From Actinomycetota bacterium (GTDB taxonomy: Bacteria; Actinomycetota; Thermoleophilia; Solirubrobacterales; 70-9): a stretch of DNA of 59,804 nucleotides. Shown in pieces: positions 8,533-16,167 of this stretch. Numbering within the stretch: position 1 is the first letter of the stretch; each line of letters begins with the position of its first letter. The notes beneath the pieces are model-generated. The model was not told the origin of the DNA. It did not search any database and was given only the letters and a program-made list of their open reading frames with translations. Both the position numbers and the translations under genes were made by a program. The stretch is from positions 1 through 59,804 of the forward strand of contig JAFDWF010000105.1 of the NCBI GenBank assembly GCA_018268575.1, in the 5' to 3' direction.

Positions 8533-9022
8533 CTATCGGTTCCACCAGGTAAATCGCCGCCGCACACGCCCGTCCGGGGTCGAGTTCCACGCTTCAATGT
8601 ACGCGGATCGATCCCTCGCCGCGACGTCGCACCACAGATGCGGACCCGTCTCGTCCCTGCATCGGCCCTGACAACCTGCATGCCGACCTTCGCCCGTTCG
8701 ACCCCGTGGATCGGCAGCAGCGAGTTCGGGGGGCCATAGTAGATCCCGTGGGAGCGGATCTGTTCAGGGATGTTCACGCCCTCGCCGTCCGCCGCCCATT
8801 CGCCCGGCTTGCCGAAGGCGTACTTCTTGACGGAGCCGATCTTCGCGGTCCCCGGTTCGTAGGCCAGCACGCCGCGATAGACCTTCGCTCCGTCGTAGAA
8901 GCAGTGCCCCGCCGTGAGGACGCAGTAGTCGTAGATCGTCTGTCCCCGTTCTTCTCCCGCCGGGGCCCTGGCGCCGAAGCCCGCGATGCAGTAGGTGAGG
9001 GGTTGTGCTGAGACTGTCCTGC
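8533..9022 (-). pseudogene. Truncated, probably frameshifted trypsin-like serine protease
   Basis: The segment reads LTYCIAGFGARAP, then YCVLTAGHCFYDG, where TAGHC is the histidine signature of the chymotrypsin family, then SLLPIHGVERAKVGMQVV. No start codon or signal peptide precedes it: the frame simply runs in from the neighbouring gene. The part with the catalytic serine (GDSGGP) is absent. Around 8660 the protease-like text ends. In the +1 frame an ordinary-looking tail follows (ending RRRFTWWNR with stop at 8533-8535), which suggests a frameshift or fusion junction. Confidence 0.6.
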
Positions 9023-9784
9023 TTATGGCGTCGAGCTTTCCTGGCGCCGCCGACGGGTCTCCCGCACCCCGCCTCCTAGGTAGTGGTAGTAGCGACCCGT
9101 TCCATCCTCCCCGCAAGCCAACACCTTCGCCCTGGTCAGTCGGACCCGCCGTCTTCCGTTCCAGGCGACCAATGCCGGTGAGGCGGGATCCACCTCGAGG
9201 ATGCGAAGCCGCACCCCGTCCCCGAGTCGACGAAATTCCTGGCCCACCGCTACGTCGCCGGGATGACCGTCCAGCGAGGCGCGAGAAAGGCCGCGAGGCT
9301 CGGTCGTCCGGTACGAGTGGGCCCCGATCCCAGCGGCACTGGGAGACGCCAGGTTCGCCATGCACGAGCCTGTGGCGCCGATGGCCCGCATCGTCGAGGG
9401 CAGTACGCACAGCAGCTCCTCGACCTCGGTGGCTGCGTCCCATTCCGGCAGGACGAGGCGGCAGCGCCCGGCTTCGACTTCCACCCCTACCACGCTGATC
9501 GCAGTCCGATAGCCGCGAGCTCGAGCCTTCCAGCCCTGAAATCGATAGTGGACACCTGCGCCGGCGCCGTCGACGGCCAGGAGCCTGTCAAGCGCAAGTC
9601 GCCTCTGGGACATGTCGTCAAGCGTGACGTGCACCCACTCTCCCTCTACCCTCGTGACCGTCATTGGGCGGCGTCGTCGACCGACACGAGGAAAGAAGAC
9701 CTGGCCTGGACGGATCCGCTCGGGATGCCGGGCGTCCCGTGGCCCGGGACCCTGCTTGAGCCCTAACGTGTGCCCGCCGGCCAT
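9023..9784 (-). CDS. Hypothetical protein with two SH3-like repeats
   Basis: The 253-residue protein has two related segments. The first, near residues 24-70, is RIRPGQVFFPRV...MTVTRVEGEWVHV. The second, near 180-225, is AVGQEFRRLGDGVRLRILEVD followed by RRVRLTRAKVLA. Both fit a small beta-barrel of the kind found in short phage and plasmid proteins of actinomycetes. No catalytic motif is visible. The gene ends directly against the protease remnant and is preceded by GGGGGG just before its ATG. Function unknown. Confidence 0.6.
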   Translation of the reverse strand: MAGGHTLGLKQGPGPRDARHPERIRPGQVFFPRVGRRRRPMTVTRVEGEWVHVTLDDMSQRRLALDRLLAVDGAGAGVHYRFQGWKARARGYRTAISVVGVEVEAGRCRLVLPEWDAATEVEELLCVLPSTMRAIGATGSCMANLASPSAAGIGAHSYRTTEPRGLSRASLDGHPGDVAVGQEFRRLGDGVRLRILEVDPASPALVAWNGRRRVRLTRAKVLACGEDGTGRYYHYLGGGVRETRRRRQESSTP

Positions 9785-9835
9785 CCCCCCATCTGCTCCA
9801 TTTCGAGGTCGGCATACCCCCCGAGAGGAGAGCCC

Positions 9836-10477
9836 TCAACAAAGCCCATGGACCACCCCGAAGGCAAGGTCGATCACCTCGACCAGACACGCGGTGACGG
9901 CGCCGCGGTCGGTCGGCTCGCCCATCGGCAGATCCTCCTCGCGCAGCCCGTTGGCGATCGGCTCGAGCGCCGCGGTGCAGCCGACCAGGGCGACCAGGAC
10001 GTCCGACAGTGCCACAGCCGAGGTACCGCGGTTGCGTGCGCCGACCAGCGCGAGGATCTCGTCCCGCGTCTCGGGAGAGGGGCCGCCGGGCCAGAGTTGT
10101 GCCGCGGCCCTGATCGCCTCCGCGCAGATGTCGGCGTGCAGACCCGCCTGCTCCGCGGCGACATCCTGCTCCCCCAGCCGGCGGCCTTCCGAAAGCCGCA
10201 GCAGCGTGACCCGGCAGGCCACGCAGATCGGCTCCTGCACCCGCGCGAACCAGACGCCCAGACTGGCGCCCGGCTGCACCAGGTACTTCTCCTCGGCCTG
10301 CAGGATCCCGCGCCGGACGAGGCGGATCGCAGCCATTTCCAGGTCGGGCAGGGCCGACCCGCCCCGGCCTGCTGCGGTGGCCCGCCCCCGTCTCGCTCCC
10401 GACCCCGGTGCGCGCTGCACGGGAGGGAATCGCCTTCGCCCGGTGTCTCGTTCCTGGCCCATCCCCACCACGATCAC
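9836..10477 (-). CDS. Hypothetical protein, last gene of the transfer operon
   Basis: I placed the start at the GTG at 10477, which overlaps the TGA of the coupling-protein gene as GTGA. An ATG at 10462 is an alternative. The ~213-residue product is mostly helical and contains one CVAC pair near residue 85; there is no membrane segment. Its position as the last gene of the type IV secretion operon suggests a transfer-related or element-maintenance role, but nothing in the sequence proves it. Confidence 0.55.
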   Translation of the reverse strand: MIVVGMGQERDTGRRRFPPVQRAPGSGARRGRATAAGRGGSALPDLEMAAIRLVRRGILQAEEKYLVQPGASLGVWFARVQEPICVACRVTLLRLSEGRRLGEQDVAAEQAGLHADICAEAIRAAAQLWPGGPSPETRDEILALVGARNRGTSAVALSDVLVALVGCTAALEPIANGLREEDLPMGEPTDRGAVTACLVEVIDLAFGVVHGLC

Positions 10478-13400
10478 TTGGCCGGGTCCACCAGCTCGCG
10501 TGGATCGATGAGCGTGAACGGACGGGGCACGGGCTTGCCGGCCCGGCGCCGGTCCTGGGCGTTGCGGGCTTCTTTGATGCGCTCGGCCGGGGGCTCGGCC
10601 GGAACCCGCCACGCGCGCAGCGTGCGCTGGCTGACGTCGCGGCCGACCGCGACGAAGACGTTTCGGCGGCCGAGGCGTAGCCTCTTGACCTCGGGCGTGA
10701 CGCCCTGTCGGTGCTGCTCGCGCGTCTGGGTCGACGCGGACCCGAGCAGGTAGCTCGTCAGGGTTTCGTCGAGGAGCTCGACGAAGCGGGCCGCGCGTTT
10801 CGCGTCGGAGACGACGAAGAAGACGATCGGGGGCCGGCCGAGGGCCTTGTAGCGGGGGTGGGCCCGCCACCAGCCGGTGAGGAGGCCGTCGTAGGCGATC
10901 GCCTTGCGGCGTATGGTCTCCTCGTTGTTACCCCATTCGATCTCGACCAGCAGGTCGGTCTCGACGCTCTCGCCGCTCGGCCGCCGGAGCACCAGCTCCA
11001 ACGTCAGGTCCGGGACGAGGTTCGCGAACTCCTCTCCGGCGAGGTCGATCGGCGCGTTCTCGCGCAGGTCGCGCGGCACCAGCGGCCGGGCGGGGCCGCG
11101 ACCCTCCTTGATGAGCGGCAGCTCGACCTTTCCCCTTCGCGGCCCGCGCCAGTCGGCCAGCTGCCGCGGGGCGAGCGCACGGAAACCCCAGAGCCACTCG
11201 TTGCGCGCCAGGTCGTGGACGAGGTGCTGGGGGCTGTTCAGCTGGGGCGCCCGCCAGCTGCCCGAGGCGGGATGATCGGGCGCGTCGCGCAACAGGGCGA
11301 ACCCCTCCTCGTCGAGCACGTAGATGCGCTTGCCTTGTCCCCTGGTCTTGCGCAGGCCGAGTTGACCGCGTCTGATCATCCGCCGCCGCACGAGCAGGGA
11401 GAGCTCACGGCGGACCTGCCGCTCGCCGGTCGAGACGAGGAACTCCCTCTGGATCTGACCGGCGCTCAGCACGCGCAGCTCATATAGCGCCTCGAGGATC
11501 GCCCGCTGCTCGGCGTTGATCGTCTTGTGGCCGAGCTCGGGAGGCTCGGCGCTCGCCTTCTCCCAGCTGATCCCCGCCGCCTGTTCGCGCATCAGCTCGA
11601 CTTCTGCGTAGCCTGCGCCCAGGGCCTTGTCGGTCGGGGTCCCGAGCGGGGCGACCTCGGCCTGGCGGCGTCCGCGGCGCTGCGGCCGCGGGCTTGTTTC
11701 GTCCGCCGGCGACGCCGATCGACGGGGCCCGGCCTCACGATTTGGCGGCGGCTCGACTCTCGCAGGAGTCGGCGCCGCGGGTGCCGGCGCCCGCCCGTGC
11801 GGTTCGGGCTCGGCGGAGTCGGACCCAGGCGGAGTCGGCGCCTCGCTCTCCGCCTTCTCTTCACCGGGCGCGCTCGATTCCTCGCCCCCGACGTCCCTCA
11901 CGTCCTCGTTCTCGCCTCGGGCGGTCAGCTCCTTGGGCGGCGCGATCACCTCCGGGTCATAGCCGCCTTCGGCCCGCACCCGGGCCTCGAATTCCGCGAG
12001 CCTCCGCGGGTCGCGACTCCAGGGGATCGTCTTCACCGTGAAGGAGCTGGAGAGGCGCTCGCCGGCCTGCAACACCGCGACGCCGTGCTTCATCTCGAGG
12101 CCGGTCAGCTGGTTGACCTCGACCCGGGTGCGCTTCAGGTCGCCGAGGCCGCCCGAGACCCGTGCCTCGTAGGCGGGGTTCAGCCGGTTCACCGCCCGCA
12201 GCGCGTCCTGCTCCGCGGATCGGAGGTAGATCCGCGAGTTGCACTGGGCGTCGACGGCTTCGGCGAGTTCGGGCGTCATCTGGCCGCCGTGCTGCCAACC
12301 GAGTGCGAGATCGAGACCCGCCGAGCGGTCGTTCTCCATCATCCGCGCGATCGTCGGCGTGAACAGGTTGCCGGCGTCGTCGATGATCGCCGCGACCCGC
12401 GCCCGCTCCTCCTCCGGAAGGGCCTGCTGGGCGAGGATCGCCCGATGGAGTACCTGTACGGCGAACTTCAGGAAGACGAGGGCGTCGGGGTGGTCGGGGG
12501 CGCGACCGGCGATCAGCAGGATCTCCCTTCTGCGGATCACCTCGGCGAGGCTGACCCTGACCGGGTGGTGGAGCACGGCGTTCAGGCGCTCGTCGCCGAG
12601 CAGGGTCTGGATCTTGTTGTAGGGGGCCTCCAGGCGCATCACCGCCTGGCTCGGGGATTTCTGCAGCTGCGCCGGCAGGATCCGCGCGAAGTGGTCCCAG
12701 ACCCCGTGCCACCTGGGGTCGCCCGCGAGCTTCGCGATCTTCTTCGCCCGCCACTCCGCCGCGTCGTCGTCCGATGCCAGCCAGCGGGCGGTGTGCCAGA
12801 AGGTCGGCTCGGCCTCCAGCGCGAGGGTCGCCCCGCGGGCCATTTTGAACGAGCGCTGGGAGGCGTTCAGGGCCTGGCTGTCACCCTCCTCGGTCCGTGA
12901 GACGTCGACCATCGCCTCCGAGAAGATCTCGGCCTCGACCGTGAGGTCGCGATCGGGGGTCTCCAGGGCGAGGCCGAAGAGGGGCCGGGCGACGTCGAGG
13001 AAGCGGACGGTGCGCCAGGCGGGGGCCATCGCGGCGACCGCTTCGGCCAGCTCGCCCTTCGGATCGAGGACGACGAGCGCGGTGTTGGGCTCGGTGGCCC
13101 GGACCGCGCCGACGCGGGCCAGGACCGAGGTCTTCCCGCCGCCCGGGGCGCCGCTCACCTGGAACCCGTACTTCCAGTCGCCGGGGCGCACGCCGACGTA
13201 GTTGCCGCGCAGATCGGTGGCGATCGCCTTGCGCTCCTCGTCCGGGCGGTAGACCTCGGGCGGCGTCGCCAGCTGGGGCACGCTCGATCGTTCGACGGCG
13301 ACGTTCTTCGCGTGGGCGGTCGGGATCTGCCAGAGGCCCGCGATCTCGAGGCTCGAGTAGACGCCCCGCCACCAGGAGGGCAGCGGGTTCGACTCGGCCC

Positions 13401-14532
13401 GCACCAGCCGCTCTATATATAGGGCGCGTCGCACGAGCGGTCGCCGCTGCCGCAGTTCGTTCTCCCCGCCGAGCGCCTGGCCCTCGATCGCGCCCGCCAC
13501 CTGCCGCGCCGCCCGGTAGGTCTCGGCGCCGACCCGGATGTCGCAGAAGCAGAGGGGACGGAAGACGACGGCGTCGGTCGAGGAGCGTTCCTCGCGCTGC
13601 TGCACCGCGTCGGGCACAGCGGGCTCCCGTGCCGGGTCGCGACGCTGCACCGAGACGCCGCGCGCGGTCCGCTGGAAGCGGTCGGGGACCGGTGAGACCG
13701 TGATCTGCACGAGGACCCGCTCGCCGACCTCCGCCATCACCGCGAGCACGGCGTCGACGGCCGCATCCTGGTAGGGCTCGGCACTGGCCAGAGCGCGCTC
13801 GGGCGGACGGTCGAGCGCCCGGGCGAACGGCTTTGCCTTCTTCAGGCGCACCACCTCCCGTAGCCAGCCCCGCAGCTCCTCGCCCGCCTCCTCATCGACG
13901 ACGGCGATCTCCGCATCGGGGTAGCGACTGGCGAGCGCCCCGCGGAGCGCCTCGATCGACCCCTCCGCCCGCGGCACGGCGATCCCGATCCGCTGCTCGG
14001 CCGCGCCGCCGGGACGGGACCCACCGACTAGCTCGAGGGTCGCGACCGGGGGCGAGCCCTGCACCAGCCGCACCCACCAGCGCTCCCGGGTGATCCGCGT
14101 CAGCGCCTCGATCAGGCCTGCCACCTGGGCGGGCGAGGCCTCCGAGGATCGCCCCGGGGTGATCAGCACCCGCTGCATGACCCGTTCGCGGCGGGCCCTG
14201 GTGCGGGCGGCGACGATCGCACAGGCGCCGAGGGCGAATGCCACGAGGGGCCAGCGCAGGACCGACCAGGCGACCCTGAGCACACCCCCGGGCGGCCGGG
14301 GACCGACCACCTGGGGTGGGGCCGTGCGGGCGCCCGCGCCTTCCTCGCCAAGCCCTGCCGCCCTGATCGGCGCGGGTCGCGCGAAGCGGGCGCCCGGTGC
14401 CGCCGCCCCCGCGCCGCGGTCGACCGGCAACGAGCTGAGGGGACGATGCAGGCTCAGCAAGCCGACGATCAGCGCCACCGCGGCGACCGTCCCGGCGATC
14501 ACGAGACAGGCGTTCCGTGCCGCTGCGCTCAC
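10474..14532 (-). CDS. Type IV coupling ATPase (TraD/TraG-like) fused to a replication-relaxation domain
   Basis: The 1352-residue protein carries two N-terminal membrane helices (about 8-28 and 88-108) and a FtsK/VirD4-like ATPase domain. Walker A is GAPGGGKTS (461-469) and is followed by ALVVLDPKGELAE (485-497), typical of coupling proteins; the Walker B-like RVAAIIDDAGN lies near 711-721. After a charged, proline-rich linker (870-960), residues ~1003-1352 read INAEQRAILEAL, VLSAGQIQREF and QGKRIYVLDEEGFALL, matching the replication-relaxation winged-helix family. The protein should sit at the cell pole or transfer channel and feed DNA to it. The fusion may combine substrate recognition with pumping. 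The GTGA overlap couples it to the next gene. Confidence 0.85.
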   Translation of the reverse strand: MSAAARNACLVIAGTVAAVALIVGLLSLHRPLSSLPVDRGAGAAAPGARFARPAPIRAAGLGEEGAGARTAPPQVVGPRPPGGVLRVAWSVLRWPLVAFALGACAIVAARTRARRERVMQRVLITPGRSSEASPAQVAGLIEALTRITRERWWVRLVQGSPPVATLELVGGSRPGGAAEQRIGIAVPRAEGSIEALRGALASRYPDAEIAVVDEEAGEELRGWLREVVRLKKAKPFARALDRPPERALASAEPYQDAAVDAVLAVMAEVGERVLVQITVSPVPDRFQRTARGVSVQRRDPAREPAVPDAVQQREERSSTDAVVFRPLCFCDIRVGAETYRAARQVAGAIEGQALGGENELRQRRPLVRRALYIERLVRAESNPLPSWWRGVYSSLEIAGLWQIPTAHAKNVAVERSSVPQLATPPEVYRPDEERKAIATDLRGNYVGVRPGDWKYGFQVSGAPGGGKTSVLARVGAVRATEPNTALVVLDPKGELAEAVAAMAPAWRTVRFLDVARPLFGLALETPDRDLTVEAEIFSEAMVDVSRTEEGDSQALNASQRSFKMARGATLALEAEPTFWHTARWLASDDDAAEWRAKKIAKLAGDPRWHGVWDHFARILPAQLQKSPSQAVMRLEAPYNKIQTLLGDERLNAVLHHPVRVSLAEVIRRREILLIAGRAPDHPDALVFLKFAVQVLHRAILAQQALPEEERARVAAIIDDAGNLFTPTIARMMENDRSAGLDLALGWQHGGQMTPELAEAVDAQCNSRIYLRSAEQDALRAVNRLNPAYEARVSGGLGDLKRTRVEVNQLTGLEMKHGVAVLQAGERLSSSFTVKTIPWSRDPRRLAEFEARVRAEGGYDPEVIAPPKELTARGENEDVRDVGGEESSAPGEEKAESEAPTPPGSDSAEPEPHGRAPAPAAPTPARVEPPPNREAGPRRSASPADETSPRPQRRGRRQAEVAPLGTPTDKALGAGYAEVELMREQAAGISWEKASAEPPELGHKTINAEQRAILEALYELRVLSAGQIQREFLVSTGERQVRRELSLLVRRRMIRRGQLGLRKTRGQGKRIYVLDEEGFALLRDAPDHPASGSWRAPQLNSPQHLVHDLARNEWLWGFRALAPRQLADWRGPRRGKVELPLIKEGRGPARPLVPRDLRENAPIDLAGEEFANLVPDLTLELVLRRPSGESVETDLLVEIEWGNNEETIRRKAIAYDGLLTGWWRAHPRYKALGRPPIVFFVVSDAKRAARFVELLDETLTSYLLGSASTQTREQHRQGVTPEVKRLRLGRRNVFVAVGRDVSQRTLRAWRVPAEPPAERIKEARNAQDRRRAGKPVPRPFTLIDPRELVDPAK

Positions 14533-14575
14533 CTTGTGGCCCTCCCACGGTGTTGGCGGATGCCGCTCCGGAGGC

Positions 14576-15649
14576 TCACAGCCCCTCCGGGTGGCTCGGC
14601 ATGAAGCCGGCGGTCGTGTGTTCGGCGAACCCGGGTCCGCTGGCGAAGTTCGACGCGGAGGTCCCCCAGGTCTGCCCGGCGATGTCGATGAAGACGTGTT
14701 CGACGTTCGACCAGATCGTCACCTCGGCGCCGGGGCCATGCGGGTAGGCGTCATAGAACTGCCCGGAGCCGATCCCGCCCGGGTCGGGATAGCCGGCGAG
14801 GACGAGCAGCCAGCGCACTGCGCCCGAGCAGTCGAGGCCTTTCGTCGGGCTGCCGAAGACCTGTTCGCCCGCCGCCGTCCAGCAGTAGCTGCCGGTCGAG
14901 GGTCCCGGTTCCGCCGCGTGCCCCCCGCCCCAGCAGTAGGGGATCTTCTGCGATTCGATCCACCTGGCGACGTAGAGGAGGCGGGCGACCGGCGCGCCCG
15001 GCAGGGGCCCGATCCCCGCCGGCTCGGGGCTGCATTCGGTCGTGCCGAATCCGGCGGCGATCCGTTCGACCTTGCGCACGTACCAGTCGGCGTGGTTGTA
15101 GTCGAAGATGGCGCCGTACCAGTCGCCCGGCGCGCCGTCGACGTGGAGGAGATGCGCGGCGGCGAAGATCGCGTCTTCGGGGTCGTAGGGGTCCTTGACC
15201 CCGTCGCCGTTCCCGTCGACGCCGTAGGCTTCCCAACTCGACGCGAGGAACTGCATCGGCCCCTCGGCGCCGGCGGAGTTCGTCCCCGACCTCACCCCGG
15301 GCAGGGTCGATTCGCCGTAGTCGGACTCGACGTAGTTGATCGCCGCCAGGATCCCGGCGCCGCGTGGCCCCAGGTCGTATTTCTGGGCGGCGGAGGCGTA
15401 GACCGGCAGGAGCCGCGCAGGCGGGCTGTTCGCGCCTTCCCCGGCAGGCAAGGTGCAGCTCTGCGCTTCTCCTCCTACTTCCGGCGACCTGGCGCCGACG
15501 ATCGCCGCCAGCAGGACCAGGAAGACGAGGAAGCAGGCGAGGACCGCGGCGCCGAGCATGGCGAGCTTCGCCATCCCGACCCTGGTGACGATCCGGCGGG
15601 TGAGGCGGGCGCGGAGGTAACGGGCGAGTGATGACGATCGCTCGTTCAC
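14576..15649 (-). CDS. VirB1-like peptidoglycan hydrolase (lytic transglycosylase + NlpC/P60-like)
   Basis: The GTG at 15649 overlaps the upstream TGA (GTGA), giving 357 residues. A single membrane helix spans about 28-52. The first extracellular domain contains INYVESDYGES with the probable catalytic Glu108 and SAGAEGPMQFLASSW, the soluble lytic transglycosylase pattern. The second contains KGLDCSGAVRWLL (Cys274) and NVEHVFIDI (His318), the NlpC/P60 amidase/endopeptidase pattern, after PYCWGGGH. Together they would open the peptidoglycan so the transfer channel can cross it. Two-domain hydrolases of this kind are typical of Gram-positive conjugation systems. Confidence 0.88.
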   Translation of the reverse strand: MNERSSSLARYLRARLTRRIVTRVGMAKLAMLGAAVLACFLVFLVLLAAIVGARSPEVGGEAQSCTLPAGEGANSPPARLLPVYASAAQKYDLGPRGAGILAAINYVESDYGESTLPGVRSGTNSAGAEGPMQFLASSWEAYGVDGNGDGVKDPYDPEDAIFAAAHLLHVDGAPGDWYGAIFDYNHADWYVRKVERIAAGFGTTECSPEPAGIGPLPGAPVARLLYVARWIESQKIPYCWGGGHAAEPGPSTGSYCWTAAGEQVFGSPTKGLDCSGAVRWLLVLAGYPDPGGIGSGQFYDAYPHGPGAEVTIWSNVEHVFIDIAGQTWGTSASNFASGPGFAEHTTAGFMPSHPEGL

Positions 15650-16161
15650 TCGCCGAGTCCCGTCACGAGCCAGCGGCCGTCCCGTCGGACGAGGGTCAGG
15701 GTCAGGACATGGGAGCCCCCGGTCCCGACGACGACGACACCGACAAGGAGCGCCTGGCGACCCTCGAAGATGCCGACCCGGACCGCCACCACGCGGGAGA
15801 CCCATTCGGGGGGCGGTGCGCGCCCGGCGGGTATCCGCACGGGCGCCTGCAGGAGCCGGCGGGCGAACGCCGGGGTGCTGAGGCGGGCGAGGGACCGCCG
15901 GTCCCCCCGCCCGGGCGCTCCGCGCTCATAGCGAAGGTAGGCGGCCAGGAACCGGAGCGCCGGGCCGGCGGCATCCGGGCGCGGGGCCTCGGCCGCAGGC
16001 GATCGGGACACCCTCGTCAGGTGGGTGGGCGCGCCGCCCGCGGCGCCGGGATCCGCCCCGCCCGCAGCGGGGCCGAGCAGGGCCACCGTCGCGCCCCATG
16101 CGATCAGGACGGCGAGGGAGAGGACGAAGAGCGCCCTGCGTGATCTGTCGGGCGGCGCCAT
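15646..16161 (-). CDS. Membrane-anchored small conjugation protein, VirB8/TcpC-like fold possible
   Basis: The 171-residue protein has one N-terminal membrane helix (about residues 8-30), a proline/alanine linker and a compact C-terminal domain with ALRFLAAYLRYERGAP and VLTLTLVRRDGRWLVTGL. A helix followed by a sheet ending in DGRWLV is what an NTF2-like domain looks like, the fold of VirB8 and TcpC. It is flanked by the channel protein and the hydrolase and coupled to the latter. The family assignment is inference from pattern and position. Confidence 0.6.
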   Translation of the reverse strand: MAPPDRSRRALFVLSLAVLIAWGATVALLGPAAGGADPGAAGGAPTHLTRVSRSPAAEAPRPDAAGPALRFLAAYLRYERGAPGRGDRRSLARLSTPAFARRLLQAPVRIPAGRAPPPEWVSRVVAVRVGIFEGRQALLVGVVVVGTGGSHVLTLTLVRRDGRWLVTGLGE

Positions 16162-16167
16162 CGTCCC

